From Brevibacterium sp. W7.2 (lineage in GTDB: Bacteria; Actinomycetota; Actinomycetes; Actinomycetales; Brevibacteriaceae): a stretch of DNA of 64,000 bases. Under the pieces are notes generated by a model that did no database searches, was not told the DNA's origin, and saw nothing but the letters and a program-made list of their open reading frames with translations. The translations under genes were made by a program, and so were the position numbers. The stretch covers positions 2,542,001 to 2,606,000 of the forward strand of contig NZ_CP073089.1 of NCBI RefSeq assembly GCF_018137945.1. The letters run 5' to 3'. Below, piece by piece: positions 42,172-49,519 of the stretch (within the stretch, counting starts at the first letter, position 1; each line of letters opens with the position of its first letter).

Positions 42172-43638
42172 TTGAACTGGTACATCGTCTGGATACTCGC
42201 GTTCCTCGCCCTGCTCTTCGCCGTCAGCCTCCGCTCCTCGAAGACGGTCAAGACGGCCGACAACTACGTCATGGGCGACTTCAGTCTCGGCTTCTTCCCC
42301 ATCTGCGGATCGGTGATCGCCACCGTCACCGGTTCCGCGGCCCTCATCGGCGCCGCCGGCAAGGGGTTCACCCTCGGTGTCTCCTACCTCATCACCAGCC
42401 TCGCCTTCGTCGGCTTCACCATCGCCACCGTCATCGTCCTCGGCCCGACGATCCGCAGGCTCCGGCTCTACACGCTGCCGGAGCTCTTCTCCCGCAGGTT
42501 CGGCAGAGCCGCAGCCCTCATCCCCGCCCTCATCACCGGACTGCTCTACATGACCCCGACCTTCGGGATGCAGCTGGTCGGCATGGCGGCCCTGCTGTCG
42601 TCGGTGACCCCGATCCCGACGTTCTGGGGAGTGCTCCTCGGCTTCCTCGTCACGCTCGCCTTCACCATGATCGGCGGACTGCCGAGTGTGGCCTGGACGG
42701 ACGCGATCCAGACCGTCGTCATCCTCGCCGGCGTGGTCCTCGCTCTCGTCGTCGGCATCGCCGCGCTCGGCGGTCCGGCAGAGGTCGTGGCAGCCACTCC
42801 CCCACAGCTTCTCGAGTTCGACAGCATCGGCGGCATGGAACTCCTCAACTGGTTCCTCATCTTCGGGCCCTTCTACATCGTCTGGCAGACCACCTGGCAG
42901 CGGCTGACCGCCGCGAGGACGCCGAAGATCGGATACTCGGCCGTGACGATCGGCTTCATCGTGTCCGGACTCGTCAGCGTCGTCGCCGTCCTCATCGGCA
43001 TCGCCGCCCTCCAGCGATTTCCCGCCGACACCAAACCCGACCTCGTCTACACGAGCTTCATCTCCGAGATCTTCCCGCCGTGGCTCGGAGGCCTGCTCAT
43101 GGTCTCCCTCGTCGCCGCCCTGCTCACCGGCGCCACCTCGTTTCTCCTCAGCGGGGCCATCAACATCTCCAAGGACATCTATCAGGGGTGGGTCAACCCC
43201 GGTGCCGGGGACCAGCGGATCCTCGTCGTCTCGCGGCTGTCGGTCGGTGCGATGGCGGTGCTCGGGCTGGTCATCGCCCTGCTCATCGACGACATCATCG
43301 CGATCTACGAGCTGGCGCTGACGTTCACCGCGTCGACGCTCGTCATGCCCGTCCTCGCGGCGATGTTCTGGCGCCGCGCCACGACGACCGGGGTCATCGT
43401 CAGCATGGCGGCGGCTGCCGCCGCAGCGGTGCTGTGGAGGCTGTCGGGCACTCCCTTCGGTCTGCACGAGATCGCCCCCGGACTTCTCGTCTCAGCGATT
43501 ACCCTGGTGATCGTCAGCCTTGTGTCTCGGCACTCCGCCAACGAGACCGTCACCGCCTACGCGCTGGAGGGACGCGGGACCCCGACCGGCGAATCGACTG
43601 CGAACCACGAATCGAGGACACTGAGCAATGAATCCTGA
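42172..43638 (+). CDS. sodium:solute symporter (SSS family)
   Basis: A 488-residue SSS-family symporter, about 13 transmembrane helices, beginning MNWYIVWILAFLALLFAVSLRSSK. Conserved features are TADNYVMGDFSLGFFP, the sodium-site region GFTLGVSYLITSLAFVGFT, TIGGLPSVAWTDAIQ-like IGGLPSVAWTDAIQTVV and LTGATSFLLSGAINISKDIYQ. TTG 42172 is the start, behind GGGAGA. The gene overlaps the amidohydrolase gene by 11 bases. The pair suggests uptake and hydrolysis of a common amide or cyclic substrate; which one is unknown. Confidence 0.88.
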   Translation: MNWYIVWILAFLALLFAVSLRSSKTVKTADNYVMGDFSLGFFPICGSVIATVTGSAALIGAAGKGFTLGVSYLITSLAFVGFTIATVIVLGPTIRRLRLYTLPELFSRRFGRAAALIPALITGLLYMTPTFGMQLVGMAALLSSVTPIPTFWGVLLGFLVTLAFTMIGGLPSVAWTDAIQTVVILAGVVLALVVGIAALGGPAEVVAATPPQLLEFDSIGGMELLNWFLIFGPFYIVWQTTWQRLTAARTPKIGYSAVTIGFIVSGLVSVVAVLIGIAALQRFPADTKPDLVYTSFISEIFPPWLGGLLMVSLVAALLTGATSFLLSGAINISKDIYQGWVNPGAGDQRILVVSRLSVGAMAVLGLVIALLIDDIIAIYELALTFTASTLVMPVLAAMFWRRATTTGVIVSMAAAAAAAVLWRLSGTPFGLHEIAPGLLVSAITLVIVSLVSRHSANETVTAYALEGRGTPTGESTANHESRTLSNES

Positions 43639-45304
43639 GGACACCATCGTCTACCCCGCGCGGCAGATCCGCACCGGTGATCCGTCGTTCCCCGTCGCTG
43701 AGGCCGTGGCCGTGCGCGGGGACCGGATCCGCGCGGTCGGCACCGTCGAGGAGCTGCTCACCTACCCGGGAGCCGTCCTCGATGAGCGCTACGGGGATGC
43801 CGTCATCCTCCCGGGATTCGTCGAAGCGCACACCCATGCCGGCACCGGCAATGTGTGGAAGCAGACCTACGTCGGATTCCTCGACCGCACCGAGCCCAGC
43901 GGTCGCCACTGGCCCGGCTGCACGAGCATCGACGAGGTCGTCGAACGGCTGCGGGACGCCGAGGCTGAGCTCGACGATCCGCAGCAGCCGCTGCTCGCGT
44001 GGGGATTCGACCCCATCTACTTCCCCGGGGAGGCATTCACCGCGGCCGCCCTCGACGCCGTGTCGCCGCACCGGCCGATCCATGTCATCCACACGAGCGT
44101 GCACGCGTGCGTGGTCAACTCCGCGGTCATGTCGCGCTGCGACATCAGCGCAGACACGATGGTGCCGGGCGTGGTCAAGGACTCGTCAGGAGCACCGACG
44201 GGCGAACTCCGGGAGTTCACCGCGATGGCGCTGGTCAGCGACCTGACCGAGGGCACCGGTCCGCTGAGCATCGACGCGGCGGCGCTGCGGGCCTTCGGAC
44301 AGGAGGGGGTGAACACCGGGACAACGACGCTGACCGATCTCGGGTCGCTGACGCTGATGGATGATGCCGGCGTCGACCTCTATCGCAGCGTCGTCGACGA
44401 GACCTTCCCGGCCCGGCTCAATGTCTTCCATTTCGGTGCGGGCGTCGGAGCGCCGCGGCCGTCACTGAGCGATGATGCCGCGCGCCTCGTCGACCTCGCA
44501 GGACAGTCATCGGCGCACCTGCGTCTGGGCAACGTCAAACTCATGCTCGACGGGTCGATCCAGGGGTTCACCGCCCGACTCGAGGCGCCGGGCTATTTCG
44601 GGGACGAGCCCAACGGGCTGTGGAACGTCACCCCCGAGGAGTTCTATGCGGCGTTCAGCGTCTTCCACCGCGCAGGACTGCTCATCCACGTGCACTGCAA
44701 CGGCGATCAGGCCACAGAGCTGTTCCTCCAGACCCTGCAGCGCGTCCTCACCGAAGCCCCCCGGCCGGACCACCGGCATACGTGCACGCACTCCCAGCTG
44801 ACGACGGCCGCCCAGTACCGGCGCCTGGCAGCGCTGGGCGCCTGCGCGAACATCTTCGCCAATCACATCTTCGCGTGGGGCGATCAGCACATGGACATCA
44901 CCCTCGGTCCCGACCGCGCCCGACGCATGGACGCCGCCGCCACCGCACTGCGGGAGGGCGTCCCGATCTCCCTGCACTCGGACTCGCCGGTCACCCCGTT
45001 GGGACCGCTGCGCACGATCACGCACGCCGTGACGCGCAGGAGCCAGACCGGACGGGTGGTCGGCGACGGCGAGGCGATCAGCGTCGACGAGGCCGTGCGG
45101 GCGATGACGCTGGGCGCGGCCCATATGCTCCACATGGACCACGAGGTGGGTTCGCTCGAGGCGGGCAAGTACGCCGACTTCGCCATCCTCGCTGACGACC
45201 CGTATGAGGTCGACCCCGACCGGATCGGCGATATCCACGTCCGCGGCACCGTCGTCGGCGGCCGCCATTTCGACTCCCGCATCGCCGCCCCTGCAGGCAG
45301 CTGA
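43628..45304 (+). CDS. amidohydrolase family 3 (YtcJ-like) enzyme
   Basis: A 558-residue metal-dependent amidohydrolase with the composite beta-sandwich/TIM-barrel fold. The metal-binding HxH is in GFVEAHTHAG (His68, His70), further ligand regions are in LLIHVHCNGDQA and HTCTHSQL, and the last is SLHSDSPVTPLGP. GSLEAGKYADFAILADDP is the usual C-terminal sandwich signature. The substrate class ranges over formamides, hydantoins and aryl amides, so none can be named. It overlaps the symporter upstream and the GTPase downstream (TGATG), a tight three-gene operon. Confidence 0.87.
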   Translation: MNPEDTIVYPARQIRTGDPSFPVAEAVAVRGDRIRAVGTVEELLTYPGAVLDERYGDAVILPGFVEAHTHAGTGNVWKQTYVGFLDRTEPSGRHWPGCTSIDEVVERLRDAEAELDDPQQPLLAWGFDPIYFPGEAFTAAALDAVSPHRPIHVIHTSVHACVVNSAVMSRCDISADTMVPGVVKDSSGAPTGELREFTAMALVSDLTEGTGPLSIDAAALRAFGQEGVNTGTTTLTDLGSLTLMDDAGVDLYRSVVDETFPARLNVFHFGAGVGAPRPSLSDDAARLVDLAGQSSAHLRLGNVKLMLDGSIQGFTARLEAPGYFGDEPNGLWNVTPEEFYAAFSVFHRAGLLIHVHCNGDQATELFLQTLQRVLTEAPRPDHRHTCTHSQLTTAAQYRRLAALGACANIFANHIFAWGDQHMDITLGPDRARRMDAAATALREGVPISLHSDSPVTPLGPLRTITHAVTRRSQTGRVVGDGEAISVDEAVRAMTLGAAHMLHMDHEVGSLEAGKYADFAILADDPYEVDPDRIGDIHVRGTVVGGRHFDSRIAAPAGS

Positions 45305-46230
45305 TGAGCGCACGCCTGAGCATCATCGGCGGCTATCTCGGCTCCGGCAAGACGACGCTCATCAATGCCCTCCTGGCGGCGGGGACCTTCGGACGCACGG
45401 CTGTGCTCGTCAATGATTTCGGGGAGATCAGCATCGATGCCTCCCTCGTGGCGTCACAGACCGAGGACACCGTCGAACTGACCAACGGCTGCATCTGCTG
45501 TCAGATCACCGATGACCTCGGTCGCGCGATGCGCGCCTTCTCCGACCGTGACGATGTCGACCACGTCCTCGTCGAGGTCAGTGGGGTCGGCGATCCCACC
45601 GTGCTCGGAGACTGGCGGCGCTTTCCCGGCTTCGCGCCGGGTCCGATCATCGTCTGCGCCGATGCGACGAATCTCCGCACACTGCTGTCCGATCGGTTCG
45701 TCTCCGATCTCGTCGAACGCCAGATCGGCGGGGCCGACATCGTCCTCGTGACCAAAGCGGACCGTGCCTCCGGCGCGGACATCGCATGGACCCGACAGGC
45801 GAGTCTGCGGTTGGCTCCGAACGCCGAGATCCTCGATGCCGATCCTTCGCACCTCCCTGCTCGGCTCCGCGGAACCGAGGTCAGTCCCCGGGCGGGCACG
45901 CTCCCCGGCGCCAATGCGCCGGCACCCGATGCAGGTGGAGTCCACTGTTCGCGCACGGTCGACGGACTCGACACCGTGGATCCGGCCGAGATCCTCTCCA
46001 TCCTCTCCGACCACCGTGCACTCCTCGCCCGCGCCAAGGGCTTCATCGGCGACGGGCACGGGCGCTGGCACGAAGTGCATCTGGCGTCCGGGCGCATTGA
46101 GTCACGCCCCCTGCCGCGATCATCTGCGCCGCCGGGCACGGCACTCGGCACCATCGTGCTCATCGCCGCCGGAGACGACGCGCAGAGGACCGTGGAGACG
46201 GTCGCGTCTGCGCTGGCGGCGGTGCGCTGA
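45304..46230 (+). CDS. CobW/G3E-family metal-chaperone GTPase
   Basis: A 308-residue COG0523 GTPase. Walker A is GGYLGSGKTTL, the metal-binding CxCC motif is GCICC (Cys63, Cys65, Cys66), Walker B is VLVEVSGVGDP and the base-recognition motif is TKAD. Family members load Zn, Co, Ni or Fe into client enzymes using GTP. It shares a start/stop overlap with the metal-dependent amidohydrolase, so delivering metal to that enzyme is the simplest role. The C-terminal CobW_C region is short (AKGFIGDGHGRWHEVHLA). Confidence 0.88.
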   Translation: MSARLSIIGGYLGSGKTTLINALLAAGTFGRTAVLVNDFGEISIDASLVASQTEDTVELTNGCICCQITDDLGRAMRAFSDRDDVDHVLVEVSGVGDPTVLGDWRRFPGFAPGPIIVCADATNLRTLLSDRFVSDLVERQIGGADIVLVTKADRASGADIAWTRQASLRLAPNAEILDADPSHLPARLRGTEVSPRAGTLPGANAPAPDAGGVHCSRTVDGLDTVDPAEILSILSDHRALLARAKGFIGDGHGRWHEVHLASGRIESRPLPRSSAPPGTALGTIVLIAAGDDAQRTVETVASALAAVR

Positions 46231-46287
46231 CGGATTCGCCCGCCCGGCGACGCGCCCGTGCTTGACCGCCCTCGCGGCGAGTGCCAA

Positions 46288-46305
46288 ACTGAACGAACGA
46301 TCAGT
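46288..46305. promoter_or_regulatory. operator ACTGA-N8-TCAGT before the acyl-CoA dehydrogenase
   Basis: The 18-base site ACTGAACGAACGATCAGT has 5-bp inverted arms and follows a TTGACC box (46262-46267) with a CAAACT -10 element. Its first ten bases match the site at 47630 exactly. It is probably a TetR-type regulator site of a fatty or branched acid regulon. Confidence 0.5.
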
Positions 46306-46374
46306 GACTGTGGTCACGAGCTCCGCGACGAGGCGGAGGCGGCCCGCTCACGGCACCAACGGAGGACGAACCCT

Positions 46375-47541
46375 GTGAAGCGCAACCTGTACGACGACGA
46401 CCATGAAGCCTTCCGCGACACCGTGGGCGCCTTCCTCGACCGGGAGGTCGTGCCGCACGTCGAGGAGTGGGAGGAGAACCACCTCGTCGACAGGGGCATG
46501 TGGGAGAAGGCCGCGGCGGCCGGCATCATCGGGCTCGCGATCCCCGAGGAGTTCGGCGGCGCCGGCGTCGACGACTTCCGCTTCGAGATGGTCCGGTCGG
46601 AGGAGATCGCCCGCCGAGGCGTCGGCGGAGTGACCGCGGGGTGGGGCGTGTCCGACGGCATCGTCCCCGGCTACCTCATGGCCTTCGGCTCGCAGGCGCA
46701 GAAGGAGAAGTACCTCACCGGCCTCGCGACCGGTGAGATGATCGGCGCGATCGCGATGACCGAGCCGAACGCCGGCTCGGACCTCCAGGGCATCACGACG
46801 AAGGCCGTGCGCGATGGCGACGAGTGGGTCATCAACGGGGCGAAGACCTTCATCACCAACGGCATCCACGCCGACTTCGTCATCGTCGTCGCCCGGACGA
46901 ATCCCGAGGCCAAGGCCGCCCGCGGGACTTCGCTCTTCATCGTCGACGCCGACACTCCGGGCTTCGAGCGCGGACGCAAGCTCAAGAAGCTCGGGATGGA
47001 GGCGCAGGACACCGCCGAGCTCTCGTTCACCGATGTCCGCGTTCCGGCCGACGCCCTCCTCGGCGAACTCGACAACGGCTTCATCCACCTCATGGTCAAC
47101 CTCCCCACCGAGCGCCTCCTCATCGGCTCGGGCACCCTGGCCGCAGCGCGCGCCGCCCTGAGGTGGACGGCGGACTACGTGTTCGACCGCCCGGCGTTCG
47201 GCCAGACGATCGGGGACTTCCAGAACACCCGCTTCGAACTCGCCGAGCTCGAGACCCGGGTCGACGCGCTCGAGGCGTTCATCGATCGGTGCGCGCTGGC
47301 CCTCAACGCCGGCGAACTCACCGCAGTCGACGCCGCGAAGGCGAAATACCTCGGCTCCGATCTCGAGATCGAAGTCGTCAACCGCTGCCTCCAGCTCTTC
47401 GGCGGCTACGGCTACATGCTCGAATACCCCATCGCGCGCGTGTTCAAAGACAACCGGATCCAGGCGATCTTCGGCGGAGCCAACGAAGTGATGAAGGAGC
47501 TCATCGGCCGCGATATCGCTCAGCGCCACCGCACACGCTGA
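46375..47541 (+). CDS. acyl-CoA dehydrogenase
   Basis: A 388-residue flavin acyl-CoA dehydrogenase. It has AIAMTEPNAGSDLQGI and GAKTFITNGIHADF in the FAD/substrate region, the arginine segment RPAFGQTIGDFQNTRFELAEL, and LQLFGGYGYMLEYPIARVFKDNRIQAIFGGANEVMKE at the C-terminus, with the catalytic glutamate position (Glu of GANEV). It introduces the alpha-beta double bond in fatty or branched acyl-CoA. The start is GTG 46375, behind GGAGGACG. It is separated from the following ligase by 180 bases but shares an operator motif with it. Confidence 0.92.
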   Translation: MKRNLYDDDHEAFRDTVGAFLDREVVPHVEEWEENHLVDRGMWEKAAAAGIIGLAIPEEFGGAGVDDFRFEMVRSEEIARRGVGGVTAGWGVSDGIVPGYLMAFGSQAQKEKYLTGLATGEMIGAIAMTEPNAGSDLQGITTKAVRDGDEWVINGAKTFITNGIHADFVIVVARTNPEAKAARGTSLFIVDADTPGFERGRKLKKLGMEAQDTAELSFTDVRVPADALLGELDNGFIHLMVNLPTERLLIGSGTLAAARAALRWTADYVFDRPAFGQTIGDFQNTRFELAELETRVDALEAFIDRCALALNAGELTAVDAAKAKYLGSDLEIEVVNRCLQLFGGYGYMLEYPIARVFKDNRIQAIFGGANEVMKELIGRDIAQRHRTR

Positions 47542-47592
47542 GGACGTGAGACCGGCACCCGGCCATCCTGTGATGCCGATCACAGAAAATCA

Positions 47593-47647
47593 TTGACGCA
47601 CCCCGGTCGACGTCAATAGGGTGAAGAGCACTGAACGAATGTTCACT
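47593..47647 (+). promoter_or_regulatory. acyl-CoA ligase promoter and operator
   Basis: TTGACG (47593-47598), an 18-base spacer and TAGGGT (47617-47622) form a promoter. The operator ACTGAACGAATGTTCACT (47630-47647), with TGAAC and GTTCA arms, lies at the expected transcription start and matches the site at 46288 in its first ten bases. Confidence 0.5.
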
Positions 47648-47721
47648 CGGAAGGTCGGCGCGGACTTCATCACCGACGATGCGCGTGCGCGGCCGCCGAC
47701 GACGCTGGAGGCGATGACGCG

Positions 47722-49470
47722 ATGAGCTCTTGGTTCGATACCCGACCGTGGATGGCGACGTGGGGCGACATCGCCCCGACACCGCACGTGCTCGAGACGT
47801 CGACGACGCTGCGCGACCTCGCGGCGACCGTCGAGGCACACGGCGACGAGGTGGCGCTGACGTACTTCGGGTTCGCACCGACATGGGCGGAGTTCGACCG
47901 GTATTCGACGGCGTTCGCCGCCTACCTCAGCGACCAGGGCATCGCACCCGGTGACCGGGTGGGCATCTACGACCAGAACACCCCGGCATTCATGATCGCG
48001 ACCTATGGGATCTGGAAGGCCGGCGGTGTCGTCGTCCCCCTCAATCCGATGTACCGCGGGGAGCTCGAGCACGTCTTCTCCGACGCCGAGGTCAGAGCGC
48101 TCGTCGTGTCGAAAGCGGCCTATCTCGATCGCGTCAGGCCCTTTGCCGCGGACATTCCCACCATCGTGCTCGCCGATGACCGCAGCTACCAGGTCGACGG
48201 ACCCGAGAAGCTCTTCGCGATGTTCGACGCCCTTCCCGGCACCCCCGGGGTCAGCCCGGAACCGGGTGCGCCGGACCACCTCGGCGGGCCGGACTTCCAA
48301 GCCGTCGTCGACTCCTATCTCGATTCGGACTTCACGCCCGTCGACGTCGCGCCCGAGGACGAAGCGCTCGTCGTCTACACCTCCGGAACCTCGGGTCGGT
48401 CGAAGGGGGCGTCGGGCACGCATGCGGCGGTTTCGAGCAATTCCCGCTACAACATGCGCAATTCGTGGTTCGAGCCCGGCGACGGCTACCTCACGCTCGC
48501 CCCGATCTTCCACATCACCGGGTTCATCTGCCAGTTCATCGCCGCGGTCTCCGGTGGCGCGCGCCTCATCCTCAACTACCGGTTCGAACCGGAGTCGTTC
48601 CTCGGGCTCATCGTCAGGGAGCGGCCGACGTACATGGCGGGTCCGGCCACCGTCTACACGGCGATGCTCGCCCATCCCGCCGTCACCGCCGACCACTTCT
48701 CCTCATTCAAGCGCGTCATGTCCGGTGGCGCGCCCCTGCCCGAGGGGCTCGTCACGAAGTTCAAGGAGAAGCTCGGTATAGACATCGGCCAGGGGTACGG
48801 ACTGACGGAGACGATGGGGCAGGCGGTCAGCGTCCCGTTCGGGCTGCAGGCCCCGGTCGATCCCGACAGCGGCAACCTCTCGTGCGGGCTCCCCCAGCCG
48901 GACACGATGGTGCGGATCCTCGATGACTCCGGTGAGCCGGTGGGCCCGGGCGAACTCGGCGAGGTCGCGATCTCAGGCCCCGAGGTGGCCTCGGAGTACA
49001 TCAACAACCCCACGGCCACGTCCGATCAGATCCCCGCCGGAGAGCTGCGCACCGGGGATGTCGGCTACATGAATGAGGACGGGTGGCTCTTCATCGTCGA
49101 CCGGAAGAAGGACATGATCAACGCCTCCGGCTACAAGGTGTGGCCGCGTGAGGTCGAGGATGTCCTCTACACCCATCCGGCGGTTCAGGAGGCTGCCGTC
49201 GTCGGTGTTCCCGACGAGTACCGCGGTGAGGATGTCGCCGCGTTCGTCACTCTGCAGCCCGGCGCCGAGGCGACCCCGGAGGAGATCATCGCCTACTGCC
49301 GTGACCGTCTCGCCTCGTTCAAGGCCCCGCACCAGGCGACGTTCATCGACGAGCTGCCGAAGACGAGTTCGGGCAAGATCCTGCGCCGCACGATCCGCGC
49401 CGATGCCGCCGAGGCGGCGCAGTCGGCCAAGACGGCAGCTTCAGGCGACCGCGGAGCCGCCGCCGGGTGA
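47722..49470 (+). CDS. AMP-binding acyl-CoA ligase
   Basis: A 582-residue adenylate-forming enzyme. Motif A3 is VVYTSGTSGRSKGA, the A5 motif is GYGLTETMGQA, the A7 aspartate falls in ELRTGDVGYMNEDGWLFIVDRKKDMINASGYKVWPREVE, and the acyl-transfer lysine lies in PKTSSGKILRR. It activates a carboxylic acid with ATP and CoA, and the acyl-CoA dehydrogenase at 46375 would use the product. The position of substrate-pocket residues does not reveal chain length. Confidence 0.92.
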   Translation: MSSWFDTRPWMATWGDIAPTPHVLETSTTLRDLAATVEAHGDEVALTYFGFAPTWAEFDRYSTAFAAYLSDQGIAPGDRVGIYDQNTPAFMIATYGIWKAGGVVVPLNPMYRGELEHVFSDAEVRALVVSKAAYLDRVRPFAADIPTIVLADDRSYQVDGPEKLFAMFDALPGTPGVSPEPGAPDHLGGPDFQAVVDSYLDSDFTPVDVAPEDEALVVYTSGTSGRSKGASGTHAAVSSNSRYNMRNSWFEPGDGYLTLAPIFHITGFICQFIAAVSGGARLILNYRFEPESFLGLIVRERPTYMAGPATVYTAMLAHPAVTADHFSSFKRVMSGGAPLPEGLVTKFKEKLGIDIGQGYGLTETMGQAVSVPFGLQAPVDPDSGNLSCGLPQPDTMVRILDDSGEPVGPGELGEVAISGPEVASEYINNPTATSDQIPAGELRTGDVGYMNEDGWLFIVDRKKDMINASGYKVWPREVEDVLYTHPAVQEAAVVGVPDEYRGEDVAAFVTLQPGAEATPEEIIAYCRDRLASFKAPHQATFIDELPKTSSGKILRRTIRADAAEAAQSAKTAASGDRGAAAG

Positions 49471-49519
49471 TCCACGATCCGGCCCGACCATGAGATCGCA
49501 CCGCCCCGGGCGCACCGAC

